Source: Chloroflexota bacterium (GTDB taxonomy: Bacteria; Chloroflexota; Dormibacteria; Dormibacterales; Dormibacteraceae). Taken from it: a DNA stretch of 60,902 nt. The position numbers and the translations under genes were made by a program. The notes under the pieces were generated by a model. That model was not told the origin of the DNA. It searched no databases and worked only from the letters and a program-made list of their open reading frames with translations. Positions 42,475 through 49,941 of this stretch are shown piece by piece; the stretch's first letter is position 1, and every line of letters begins with the position of its first letter. The stretch spans positions 1 to 60,902 of the forward strand of contig VBEG01000026.1 of assembly GCA_005882115.1 (NCBI GenBank). The letters run 5' to 3'.

Positions 42475-43056
42475 TCATGAGTTGACCTTGGTGCTGCCCG
42501 GCGGCCCGGGCAGAATCGTCGGAGCGTACTCGAGCAGCTGGATGCGACCGTCGAACGTCCGGCTCTTGATCATGTCGAGAGCGACATCGGGATAGCCGTC
42601 GTAGATCCGCTCCCGGCCGCTGCTTCCGGTGATGACGGGAAAGACAACCACGCGGAATCGGTCCACGAGGCTGGCCTTCAGCAGAGAGCGGCACAGGGTG
42701 AGGCTGCCTATGGTGCGCATCGGTTTGGAACCCTTGGCCTTCATCTCCCGCACGGCTTCAACGGGGTCTCTGGTGACGAGCTGCGTGTTCGCCCAGGCAA
42801 GGGGTTCCCTCAAGGTGGTCGAGAAGACGACCTTCGACATGCCCGCGAGGGCCGCGGTGCCTGCCTCGCCCTCTGCGGCAAATCCCGACATCAGACGGTA
42901 AGTGGTCGCGCCCATCAGGACGGTGTAGTCCGCTTTGGGCTCCTCTCCCAACCATGCGAGGTACTCGGGGCCTTCCAGTCCTCAAAAGCCGGGCCAGCCG
43001 TCGGCAGCCGCGTAGCCATCAAGCGAGGTGATGAAGTCGATGAGAAGCTCTGGCAC
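42475..43056 (-). pseudogene. Dihydrofolate reductase family protein interrupted by one in-frame TGA
   Basis: With GAGGAG upstream of GTG 43056, the minus strand reads PELLIDFITSLDGYAAADGWPGF, then TGA at codon 25 (42984-42982), then in the same frame GLEGPEYLAWLGEEPKADYTVLMGATTYRLMSGF and on to the normal C-terminus at 42475. Family members have Trp at this place (GFWGLEG), so a single TGG to TGA change explains the break. The rest (about 170 codons) is undamaged, with VFSTTLREPLAW, VREMKAKGS and VVVFPVITGSSGRERIYDG. It is a very recent pseudogene, a sequencing error or a read-through gene. Translation could also restart at a downstream start. Confidence 0.75.
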
Positions 43057-43136
43057 TGTGGTCTCCTCAGGTGACATTTGTCCGTGATGAGGACCAATCC
43101 TGGTTTGTTACGCGCGAAGCGATGCGGTCGGCGGAG

Positions 43137-43772
43137 CTACGTGATGTGTTCTGGGAGGGCAGAGGACGTTACGTACTGCGGGCCCCGCCCAAGAGGCCGA
43201 TAAGCCTGAATCGCTATGCCCCCGGAGGTCGTACGCGAGTTGACCAGATCGAGCGCGCTGTCCGGACCGGAATCCGGGAAGAGCCGCGTGCCCTGGCCTA
43301 TGACCACGGGATAGATGACGAGGTCGAACTGGTCGACCAGGTCATTGGCGAGCAGCCATCGGAGGAGGACACCGCTGCCGGGCACAAGCAGGTCGCCCTC
43401 TTGCTGCGCCTTCAGATCACGGATGGCCAGGGCGATGTCGCCCGTCAGGACAGTCGTGCCCGTCCACTGCGGGTCGGTGAGGGTGCCCGATGCCACGTAC
43501 TTGTGCCGGCCATTCAATGCGGAGCCGATCGTGCTTGTGGCCATTTCGGGTATCGCTCCCCAGGAGCGGGCGAAGATCTCGTACGTCCGACGGCCGAAGA
43601 GAAACGCGGCTGCGCCCCCGTAGACCTGATTCAGATAGTCCGCTGTTTCGGCGTCGACAAGGGGCGGTGCCCATCCGCCGCGATCGAAGCCGCCACGACG
43701 ATCCTCGTTAGACCCGCCCAACCCCTGAATTACGCCGTCCACAGAGACGTTGGTCGTCGCCGTCAACCTCAT
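43137..43772 (-). CDS. Dihydrofolate reductase family protein (RibD C-terminal domain)
   Basis: 211 aa. Begins MRLTATTNVSVDGVIQGLGG, has AAAFLFGRRTYEIFARSWG, KYVASGTLTDPQWTGTTVLTGDIALAIRDLKAQQEGDLLVPGSGVLLRWLLANDLVDQFDLVIYPVVIGQGTRLF broken here into its usual segments (NADPH-site GSG and the VIYPVVIG strand). These proteins share the RibD/DHFR fold, but their substrates are mostly unknown. It is divergent from an ArsR-type regulator, whose operator lies between, and is followed on its strand by the damaged paralogue at 42475-43056. Confidence 0.88.
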   Translation of the reverse strand: MRLTATTNVSVDGVIQGLGGSNEDRRGGFDRGGWAPPLVDAETADYLNQVYGGAAAFLFGRRTYEIFARSWGAIPEMATSTIGSALNGRHKYVASGTLTDPQWTGTTVLTGDIALAIRDLKAQQEGDLLVPGSGVLLRWLLANDLVDQFDLVIYPVVIGQGTRLFPDSGPDSALDLVNSRTTSGGIAIQAYRPLGRGPQYVTSSALPEHIT

Positions 43773-43845
43773 GTTGTGGTCACTCCTTGTATCTCCCTCG
43801 TCCGTTCAGCTGCCCGAGTTCCCGAAGGGAGGTGCGGTCAGGTGC

Positions 43846-43869
43846 TAATCTTACAACCAGATGGTTGTA
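43846..43869 (+). promoter_or_regulatory. -10 box and palindromic operator overlapping the ArsR-type start codon
   Basis: TAATCT (43846-43851) is a good -10. Directly after it comes the perfect palindrome TACAACCA-GA-TGGTTGTA (43852-43869), whose right arm contains bases 2 and 3 of the ATG at 43861. No Shine-Dalgarno sequence lies upstream of that ATG, and the -10 would start the transcript close to it, as in leaderless mRNAs. The palindrome is of the type bound by small ArsR-family autoregulators. Confidence 0.6.
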
Positions 43870-44217
43870 GGTCGTACCGGCCTCCGGGAGGAGCACGCCG
43901 ATCGCGTCTTCAGGGCGCTCGCTGACCCCACCCGGCGAGACGTCCTGCGCCGTGCGATGCAAGGGACACTGTCAGTGTCCGGATTGGCGCGCCTGTATCC
44001 AATGAGCACGACAGCGGTGCAGAAGCATGTGGCAGTCCTTGAGGACGCCGGACTCGTTCACCTGACGCGGCACGGCCGTGAGCAGCTCGTCAAGACCGAG
44101 ATCGACACTATCGCCAAGGCGCAAGCACTGCTCGCGGAGTTCGAGCTCCTGTGGCGTGGTCGACTGGACCGGATCGGCGATGTTCTCGCCAACCGATTAG
44201 GTGGAGACAGATCATGA
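43861..44217 (+). CDS. ArsR-family winged-helix transcriptional regulator
   Basis: 118 aa from ATG 43861. DRVFRALADPTRRDVLRRA is the first helix pair, LSVSGLARLYPMSTTAVQKHVAVLEDAGLV the helix-turn-helix, and LTRHGREQLVKTE the wing. No metal-binding Cys cluster is present, so it belongs to the SdpR-like group that lacks metal sensing and is often paired with SRPBCC proteins. The next gene overlaps by 4 bases. A palindrome over its start codon suggests autoregulation, probably also of the divergent DHFR-family gene. Confidence 0.88.
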   Translation: MVVGRTGLREEHADRVFRALADPTRRDVLRRAMQGTLSVSGLARLYPMSTTAVQKHVAVLEDAGLVHLTRHGREQLVKTEIDTIAKAQALLAEFELLWRGRLDRIGDVLANRLGGDRS

Positions 44218-44699
44218 CGGTGATCGCTGTGGACCGCGACTCGGCTGCGCTGACGCTCACGATCGTGTCCGAGTTCGGTGCACCGGTCGAACGGGTCTGG
44301 CAGGTGTGGGCCGACCCCCGGCAGCTGGAACGATGGTGGGGCCCGCCGAATTACCCCGCGACCGTCGTCGACCACGATCTGACCAATGGCGGCCGGGTCA
44401 CTTACTACATGACCGGGCCCGACGGCGAGAAGCTCCACGGGTGGTGGCGAATCATCTCGGTCGATCCACCCAGGTCGCTCGAGTTCGAGGAGGGGTGCGG
44501 CCCACCGAACGAGGACCTGCCGGCCACGACGGCCGAGGTTCGGCTAGTCGAGACGCCCGCGAAGACCACCATGACGATCATCACCCGATTCGCTTCCATC
44601 GCGGACATGGAGCAGCTGCTCGGAATAGGGAAGGGAGAGGGGACAAGGCTGGCGGTCGGACAGATCGATGCCATCCTTGCAATAACGACCGCGTCCTGA
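44214..44699 (+). CDS. SRPBCC-family (AHSA1-like) protein
   Basis: 161 aa from ATG 44214, overlapping the regulator stop (ATGA). START-like helix-grip fold: IVSEFGAPVERVWQVWADPRQLERWWGPPNYPAT, then GGRVTYYMTGPDGEKLHGWWRIISVDPPRSLEFEEG and a C-terminal amphipathic helix (GTRLAVGQIDAILA). The WWGP motif is typical of the activator-of-Hsp90-ATPase-like group. These proteins bind small hydrophobic ligands. ArsR plus SRPBCC in one operon is a common actinobacterial pairing. Confidence 0.88.
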   Translation: MTVIAVDRDSAALTLTIVSEFGAPVERVWQVWADPRQLERWWGPPNYPATVVDHDLTNGGRVTYYMTGPDGEKLHGWWRIISVDPPRSLEFEEGCGPPNEDLPATTAEVRLVETPAKTTMTIITRFASIADMEQLLGIGKGEGTRLAVGQIDAILAITTAS

Positions 44700-44999
44700 T
44701 TGCGAGTTATACGTCTGCCCGCCATGGCATTAGCGTCAACCGCGACAAGCTAAATGACGTTTCGAGACCCAGTTAGCTTCGCGGCGATGACGACCGAGCT
44801 GATCCACAGCCGTCATCAAAACCATCGATATACGGTTTCCAGACCGTTGCGTTTTCGGTCCGCGGGGCACCATTTCGAATACAAGCCGGAGGGGCAGGCT
44901 GTAAATCCGTCTGGAGGGGCGCCCTCGACGCGGGTCCTCCATGTATGTGGAGATAGCGTCTAGCTTCAGAAGGTTGCCCGCCGCCGACCGTCTGGCGTA
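44700..44999. other. Non-coding stretch before repeat copy D
   Basis: No gene is supported. It contains GGCTGTAAATCCGTC (44899-44913), like the anticodon arm of tRNA-Tyr, but the flanks do not complete a tRNA, and a small hairpin (CTCCATGTATGTGGAG, 44937-44952). The area seems to be eroded tRNA-like sequence. Confidence 0.4.
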
Positions 45000-45131
45000 C
45001 AACGCCGATGGCAAACCGCAGGACTTGGCGTTACGCAGCGGCACTTAGCGAATTGGGCCCGGGATTTCTGAACCGGCGGTGGCGATCTGTTAACCGCAAG
45101 GTTCGGAGTTCGAATCTCCGTCCCGGAGCCA
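45000..45131 (+). repeat. tRNA-Asn-like dispersed repeat, copy D (best tRNA-like 3' half)
   Basis: ACAACGCCGATGGCAAACCG, GCGGCACTTAGCGAATTGG, ATTTCTGAACCGGCGG, CTGTTAACCGCAAGGTTC, then CGGAG-TTCGAAT-CTCCG, a perfect 5-bp T-arm, and TCCCGGAGCCA. CCCGGGA at 45058-45064 pairs with six of seven acceptor bases, giving a 74-base unit 45058-45131 of tRNA size with anticodon loop CTGTTAA (Asn). The D-arm and anticodon stem do not pair well, so I regard it as a decayed tRNA-Asn or tRNA-derived element rather than a working gene. Confidence 0.7.
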
Positions 45132-45259
45132 CACTCCGTCTGCAAGTTCGCCTCCTAGGCGACAAAACGCCTTCGGCTCCTGTGCGACAGACCTTCGGCT
45201 GAATTCGCTACACCTACTTCGGTACCTACGCGACATTCCCCGGCCATGAGGGAGATGAG

Positions 45260-45275
45260 CCCGGAGCCAATTTTG
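45260..45275 (+). repeat. 16-bp direct repeat, left border of the sugar-acid module
   Basis: CCCGGAGCCAATTTTG, identical to 55565-55580. The first ten bases equal the 3' end of the tRNA-Asn-like repeat. The module from the Ldh gene to the last sugar-importer permease lies between the two. The surrounding bases (45132-45363) carry no other gene. Confidence 0.6.
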
Positions 45276-45363
45276 TGTGTGTGACTGAAGGTTGTCCACC
45301 TACACCGAGGGCTTTGGTCAACTGCCTTAGACGCGTATCCGTTCTCGACATCATGCTGGTGCG

Positions 45364-46410
45364 GTGAGTGAGGTGGATGAGCAGGGCGCCCGGTATCAGG
45401 CTTCCGATCTGAAGCGGTTCGGTCAGGCGATTCTTGAGGCGGTGGACACGCCCAGAGACCTCGCCTCGATCGTGGCCGGCTCGCTCGTGGAGGCCAACCT
45501 CGCAGGCCATGACTCACATGGTGTGATCAGGCTCACGTCGTATGTGGCCGGCGTTCGAACCGGACAGGTTCAGCCCACAGCTCGCGCGGTGGTCGAGTCG
45601 CTCGGCGATGCCTGCGCGCGAGTCGACGGTGCATGGGGCTGGGGCCAGCCCGCGGCGCATATCGCCACCGACACCGCTGTGAATCTGGCCCGCGCCAAAG
45701 GCGTTGGTCTGGTCACCGTCGGCCGCTGCAACCACATCGGGCGACTGGGCGAATACGTCGAGAAAGTGAGCCGCGCCGGTCAGATCGGGCTGATGGCGTG
45801 CAACTCCCCACCGGCCGTCGCGCCCTATGGCGGGTACACGCGCCTGCTCGGGACGAATCCGATCGCGTGGGGCGCTCCGCGGGCATCGGGCAACCCCCCG
45901 ATCGTCGTTGACTTCGCAACCGCCACCATCGCCGAGGGGAAGCTCAGGATCGCCCACGCCATAGGGTCGAAGGCACCCCTTGGCGCAGTGGTCGACAAGC
46001 ACGGTCAACCGAGCACCGACACCGCAGCTTTCTACGACGGAGGTGCGCTCACCACGTTCGGCGGATACAAGGGTTTCGGCTTGAGCGTGATGGCCGAGCT
46101 GATGGCCGGGATGCTGTCAGGCACCGGCTCGTCTTCCGACCCTGACTACAACCACGGCAACGGTACGGCGCTGTTCGCAATCGATGTGGGCAGGTTCTTG
46201 CCGGCAGACGATTTCATGGAGCAGGTCGACGCACTGGAGGGCCGCCTCCATGCGGCCCGACCCGCCGCCGGTTTCGACGCGATTCAGATGCCAGGCGAAC
46301 CCGAGTGGCGGTCGCGGTCGCGGCGCACCGCCGAAGGGATTCCCATTCCTTCCGCCGCCCTCGCCGCGATCAATGACCTCGCCGAGGCGCTTGGCGTCAG
46401 CCCCATATGA
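45364..46410 (+). CDS. Ldh-family NAD(P)H-dependent oxidoreductase (malate/L-lactate dehydrogenase type 2)
   Basis: 348 aa from GTG 45364. Family blocks are ANLAGHDSHGVIRLTSYVAGVRTGQVQP (catalytic His in DSHGV), ARVDGAWGWGQPAAHIATDTAVNLA, TVGRCNHIGRLGEYVEKVSRAGQIGLM, GTNPIAWGAPR, and FGGYKGFGLSVMAELMAGMLSGTG. Members reduce or oxidise 2-oxo/2-hydroxy acids such as malate, ureidoglycolate, sulfolactate or sugar acids. In this cluster a 2-keto sugar acid or the aldolase product is the likely substrate. It ends 6 bases from the convergent lactonase gene. Confidence 0.9.
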   Translation: MSEVDEQGARYQASDLKRFGQAILEAVDTPRDLASIVAGSLVEANLAGHDSHGVIRLTSYVAGVRTGQVQPTARAVVESLGDACARVDGAWGWGQPAAHIATDTAVNLARAKGVGLVTVGRCNHIGRLGEYVEKVSRAGQIGLMACNSPPAVAPYGGYTRLLGTNPIAWGAPRASGNPPIVVDFATATIAEGKLRIAHAIGSKAPLGAVVDKHGQPSTDTAAFYDGGALTTFGGYKGFGLSVMAELMAGMLSGTGSSSDPDYNHGNGTALFAIDVGRFLPADDFMEQVDALEGRLHAARPAAGFDAIQMPGEPEWRSRSRRTAEGIPIPSAALAAINDLAEALGVSPI

Positions 46411-46416
46411 GCTGGC

Positions 46417-47301
46417 TCAGCCGCCGAACCTGTATGGCGGTCGACCGCCATGCCCCGGGCGACAGCGAAACAGGCCGCCTGCATGCGGCTGCTTCTCGAG
46501 CTGTTTTTCCGAAAGGCCGCTTGCGGCCGTCGTGATGTACAGATCTGAGAAATCGGGTCCTCCGAAAACGCAGCTGCTCACCTTGCTGGCCGGAATTTTG
46601 ATCTCGAGATCGAAGCTTCCGTCCGGCCGGTAGCGGCGGACTGACCAACCACCCCACAGCGCTACCCAGAGGCCGCCTTCGGCATCCAGCGTCATCCCGT
46701 CAGGCATGCCGTCGCTCTTGTCGATTTGAATCAGCGGCCTTCGATTGGCGATGGTTCCGGCAGACGACTCGTAATCGAGCACGTCCACGCGGTGGCTCGC
46801 CGAGTCGATGTAGTACATGAGTCGATCGTCAGCCGTCCAGTCGAGTCCGTTCGAGACCGTGACGTCGGAAAGCATGCGGTCGACGGTGTAATCGAGGTTC
46901 AATCGATACAGCCCACCCGCACCGGGCGTCTCGTCATCAGCCATCGTCCCCGCCCAAAACCGTCCGCGGCTGTCACATTTCCCGTCGTTCATTCGATTCC
47001 CGGGTCGATCAGGCTCGGCGACCGCGAGGGTCTTTATCCTTCCCGACTTTTGGTCGAGGGCCTGAAACCCGTTTCCTGCTGCCGCGATCAGCGCCCCCGA
47101 CGTAGTCGGTGCGACCGCGCCGACATCGGCGCTGACGTCGATCTGCTCCAAGCGGCCGGTTTTGGGATCAAGCCAGTGGACATGGTGACCTTTGATGTCG
47201 ACCCAGACCAGGCGCTGCTCGTCTTCGAGCCAGACGGGCCCTTCGCCGATGACGTTGCGCAGGTCGGCGACCAGCTCGACCGGCCTGGAGTCGCCTGACA
47301 T
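46417..47301 (-). CDS. SMP-30/gluconolactonase/LRE-family lactonase
   Basis: 294 aa six-bladed beta-propeller. Metal ligands of the family are visible: Glu in IGEGPVW (~residue 19), Asn in GNRMNDGKCDSRGRFWAGTM (~105), and Asp in the SNGLDWTADDRLMYYIDS segment (N and D, ~150-167). Hydrolyses sugar-acid lactones to open acids in the cytosol. It is followed on the strand upstream by the aldolase and dehydrogenase genes: transcription order is dehydrogenase, aldolase, lactonase. Confidence 0.9.
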   Translation of the reverse strand: MSGDSRPVELVADLRNVIGEGPVWLEDEQRLVWVDIKGHHVHWLDPKTGRLEQIDVSADVGAVAPTTSGALIAAAGNGFQALDQKSGRIKTLAVAEPDRPGNRMNDGKCDSRGRFWAGTMADDETPGAGGLYRLNLDYTVDRMLSDVTVSNGLDWTADDRLMYYIDSASHRVDVLDYESSAGTIANRRPLIQIDKSDGMPDGMTLDAEGGLWVALWGGWSVRRYRPDGSFDLEIKIPASKVSSCVFGGPDFSDLYITTAASGLSEKQLEKQPHAGGLFRCRPGHGGRPPYRFGG

Positions 47302-47305
47302 CCGC

Positions 47306-48055
47306 CTAACTGTCTCCGATCAAGTCCCTCGACCGCGCAGCGATCTCTTTAGACGCAGCTGCGAGAAGTCTTGTATCCGACTGCAATCCGAGCATGACAA
47401 AGCCCAGCTTGTGCCACTGTGCGGCGACCTCAGGCGAACCGCACATGATCCCGGCGGCAACGCTGTTGGAGCGAGCGGCCCTTGCGATCGCCTCGATCAA
47501 GCGCCTGTGCTCGGGGTGGCTTCCCTCATAGCTCGAGTCGAGCCCCGCGGAGACGGCCAGGTCGTTGGGGCCGACGAAGACACCATCTATGCCCGGCACG
47601 GACAGGATTTCGTCGGCTCGATCGACAGCCTGCACTGTTTCGATCATCACCACACATATCGGACGCCGCCAGTCGCCGTCTACCTCCCGGGCTCGGATCG
47701 GACCCATGCTCCTTGTGCCCTCAGGCGGATAGCGGCAGGCGTCGACCGCGGCCTGCGCCTCGCCGACCGAATTGATCATCGGCACGATGATCCCGCCCGC
47801 GCCGGCGTCGAGCGCCTTCATGATCGAGCCAGGTTCGTTCCAAGGCACTCGCACAAACGATGGAACGCCGCCGGCTGAGACGGCCTGGAGCATGGGCAGC
47901 ATGACCTCGTAGCCGATCAACCCGTGCTGCGTGTCGATGCACACCCAATCGTGTCCCGATCGCGCGGCCACCTCGGCCGTCCAAGAGCTTGGGATGGTGC
48001 ACCATGCACCGAACGTCGCTTCGCCCGCCTTCCAACGCTCGCGCACCGAGCTCAC
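47306..48055 (-). CDS. HpcH/HpaI-family class II aldolase (2-keto-3-deoxy-sugar-acid aldolase type)
   Basis: 249 aa. TIM barrel with GAWCTIPSSWTAEVAARSGHDWVCIDTQHGLIGYEVM (catalytic His of DTQHG), RVPWNEPGSIMKALDAGAGGIIVPMI (Arg and Pro-Met-Ile), metal-binding Glu in VVMIETVQAV and Asp in GVFVGPNDLAVS. Such enzymes split 2-keto-3-deoxy acids into pyruvate and an aldehyde. The ATG overlaps the upstream dehydrogenase stop by 4 bases, and the lactonase gene follows by 4 bases. Confidence 0.9.
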   Translation of the reverse strand: MSSVRERWKAGEATFGAWCTIPSSWTAEVAARSGHDWVCIDTQHGLIGYEVMLPMLQAVSAGGVPSFVRVPWNEPGSIMKALDAGAGGIIVPMINSVGEAQAAVDACRYPPEGTRSMGPIRAREVDGDWRRPICVVMIETVQAVDRADEILSVPGIDGVFVGPNDLAVSAGLDSSYEGSHPEHRRLIEAIARAARSNSVAAGIMCGSPEVAAQWHKLGFVMLGLQSDTRLLAAASKEIAARSRDLIGDS

Positions 48056-49041
48056 CGCACCGTCGCCGCAACCACACCATTGACGACGTGGAGCGGGGGC
48101 CGTCCATCGAGAACGCGTACGAGGTTTTCTCCGACCACGTCGATCAAACGCAGGTCGGCTTCCAGCGTCGCCCCGGCACGGTGCGGAGCAAGGACGACGT
48201 TGTCCATGGACCGCAACGGCGAATCACCCGGCAGCGGTTCCACCTCGAACACATCCAACCCCGCTCCGGCGAGGTGGCCCGAACGCAGCGCCTCGACCAG
48301 TGCTTTCTCGTCGACGATCGCGCCGCGCGCGGCATTGATCAGATAGGACCCGGTCTTCATTCGCGCCAGCGCCTCCTTGCCCATTAGAGCCTTCGTGTCG
48401 ATGTCAAGGGGCGCATGTACGCACACAATGTCGCTTTCTCTGAGAAGTGTCTCGAGGTCAACCTGGACAGCGTTGGCGACAGTCCTCGCCACGGTGTCGG
48501 CGAAGAGAATCCGGGCGCTGAACGCTGCGACCCGCTGGGCCACGGCCGAGCCGATGTTGCCCATGCCGATGATGCCGATGGTCATCGAGCCCAGCTCGCG
48601 GCCCATCGTCTCCGCGCCGCGGAGTGGATCCTCCGCGTGCCAGTCACCGGCACGAAGCCTGCGGTCCAGCCAGAACGAGCGGCGGATGAGGGCGATCATC
48701 GCCATCACCGTCCAGTCGGCGACCGAATCCTTGTTGTAGCCGGCCGCGTTGGCCACCGGGATTCCGAGGTCCGCCGCGGCGCGGTGGTCGATCGAATCGA
48801 AGCCGACCGCCGCTTGCTGGATGAGCAGGCACCTGTCCATCCGCTCCAGGATCTGGCGGTCGATCTGGTGCTTGTGCCGGCGGTCCGCGATCACCAGTTC
48901 GGCGTGGGCGCAGGCGGCTGCCACCTCGGACTGGGCAGGAGGTGGTGGGACGAGCACGACCTCGACGCGGTGGCGGCCCGCGAACATGGCCCGCACAGTG
49001 CTTTCGTCGTAGGGGCTGAGGCACGCAACGCGGGCCTGCAT
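48052..49041 (-). CDS. D-isomer-specific 2-hydroxyacid dehydrogenase
   Basis: 329 aa. NAD-binding GIIGMGNIGSAVAQRV (~residues 155-170), catalytic Arg in LINAARGAIVDEKAL, Glu in GLDVFEVEPLPGDSPL and His in APHRAGATLE. N-terminal substrate domain ends IQQAAVGFDSIDHRAAADLGIPVANAAGYNKDSVADW. Reduces a 2-oxo acid (glyoxylate, hydroxypyruvate or a sugar-derived keto acid). First gene of the minus-strand aldolase-lactonase operon, divergent from a VOC gene. Confidence 0.9.
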   Translation of the reverse strand: MQARVACLSPYDESTVRAMFAGRHRVEVVLVPPPPAQSEVAAACAHAELVIADRRHKHQIDRQILERMDRCLLIQQAAVGFDSIDHRAAADLGIPVANAAGYNKDSVADWTVMAMIALIRRSFWLDRRLRAGDWHAEDPLRGAETMGRELGSMTIGIIGMGNIGSAVAQRVAAFSARILFADTVARTVANAVQVDLETLLRESDIVCVHAPLDIDTKALMGKEALARMKTGSYLINAARGAIVDEKALVEALRSGHLAGAGLDVFEVEPLPGDSPLRSMDNVVLAPHRAGATLEADLRLIDVVGENLVRVLDGRPPLHVVNGVVAATVR

Positions 49042-49082
49042 TGGACTCGAAGGCTAGCACTGCCGCGCGCTATCGTGAGCCC

Positions 49083-49574
49083 GTGACACGGGCGCACATC
49101 AATCACGTCAGCATCGGGGCCAAAGACCTGCAAGATTCGGTGCAGTTCTACACGGAGATCTTCGGCGCGGAGCCGATCGACACACCGAACTTCGGGTTCC
49201 CCGTGCAGTGGCTGCGTATCGGCGGGCTGCAGCTCCATGTGTTCCAACGCCCGGGCCTTGCCCCCACCTACCACCATGTCGCGCTCGCCGTCGACGACTT
49301 CGAGGCGGTCTTCAGAGCCACACGTGCGCGAGGCATTCACGACTCCGCAACGATGGGCGCGCATCTCAACGAGCTGCCCAGCGGACAGGTCCAGCTCTAC
49401 ATTCGCGACCCAGGCGGAAATCTGGTCGAGGTCAACTGGCCTGATTCTCGCGACCTGAGTGATGAGCTCCGGCAAGAGATGGTGCGCCTGGAGGACCGCC
49501 ACCCTCAAAACGAGTCGAACCGCTCGGCCGAGCTTTACCTCGGCGAACGAAAGTCATCGACAAGGCCGGCGTAG
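49083..49574 (+). CDS. VOC-family protein
   Basis: 163 aa from GTG 49083 at TRAHINHVSIGAKDL; the frame is open further upstream but without a ribosome site. Single glyoxalase-like core: HINHVSIGAKDLQDSVQFYTEIFGAEPI, PTYHHVALAVDDFEAVFRATRARG and LYIRDPGGNLVEVNWPDS (metal ligands His, His, Glu). The PDGG/PGGN-E end is typical of extradiol-dioxygenase-like VOC proteins, and a C-terminal extension (~35 residues) is charged. Its place in the sugar-acid module suggests an isomerase or dehydratase-like role, unproven. Confidence 0.82.
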   Translation: MTRAHINHVSIGAKDLQDSVQFYTEIFGAEPIDTPNFGFPVQWLRIGGLQLHVFQRPGLAPTYHHVALAVDDFEAVFRATRARGIHDSATMGAHLNELPSGQVQLYIRDPGGNLVEVNWPDSRDLSDELRQEMVRLEDRHPQNESNRSAELYLGERKSSTRPA

Positions 49575-49629
49575 GTTCACGTCCCTGGCCGCCCAATCAA
49601 CTCGCAGATTGCAGCCGGCGCCCAGATCG

Positions 49630-49884
49630 AAGCTTCGCGTCGTGCAGGTGGGCATGGGCGCCTGGGGGCGCGACTGGGCGCGCTTGGTGATACCCGAGGT
49701 CAGGGACGTCGAGCTGGTTGCGTGCGTCGACTCGGACGCCCGCGCCCTGGCCCTGCTCCAGGACCAGACCCGCATTGCAAAGAAGCGATGCTTCGCGTCG
49801 CTGGACGCGGCGCTCAACGCGTTCCAGGCGGATGCGGTCCTGAACACGACGACGCTACGACAAGTGGTGGATTCAGTGGACTGA
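49630..49884 (+). pseudogene. Truncated Gfo/Idh/MocA-family dehydrogenase (N-terminal Rossmann remnant)
   Basis: Reads KLRVVQVGMGAWGRDWARLV (GxGxxG NAD site), VELVACVDSDARALALL, CFASLDAALNAFQADAVLNTTTL, then stops at 49884. Intact enzymes are about 340-380 aa and continue with a substrate domain containing EKP; nothing of that remains. The 57 bases to the LacI gene are unrelated. The parent enzyme oxidises sugars or polyols, so its loss removes a plausible first step of this module. Confidence 0.8.
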
Positions 49885-49941
49885 AAGCAGCGTAGGTCCC
49901 CGACTGGTCGCGGTCCAAGCGAGAAGCTACCATTGGCCGCG

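Noticed and set aside
44899-44990. tRNA-Tyr gene around GGCTGTAAATCCGTC
   Set aside because: Only the anticodon region resembles tRNA-Tyr; the acceptor stem, T-loop and CCA cannot be found at the right distances.
45058-45131. A functional tRNA-Asn gene
   Set aside because: T-arm and most of the acceptor stem pair and CCA is encoded, but there is no D-arm consensus and the anticodon stem is broken; I treat it as part of the repeat.
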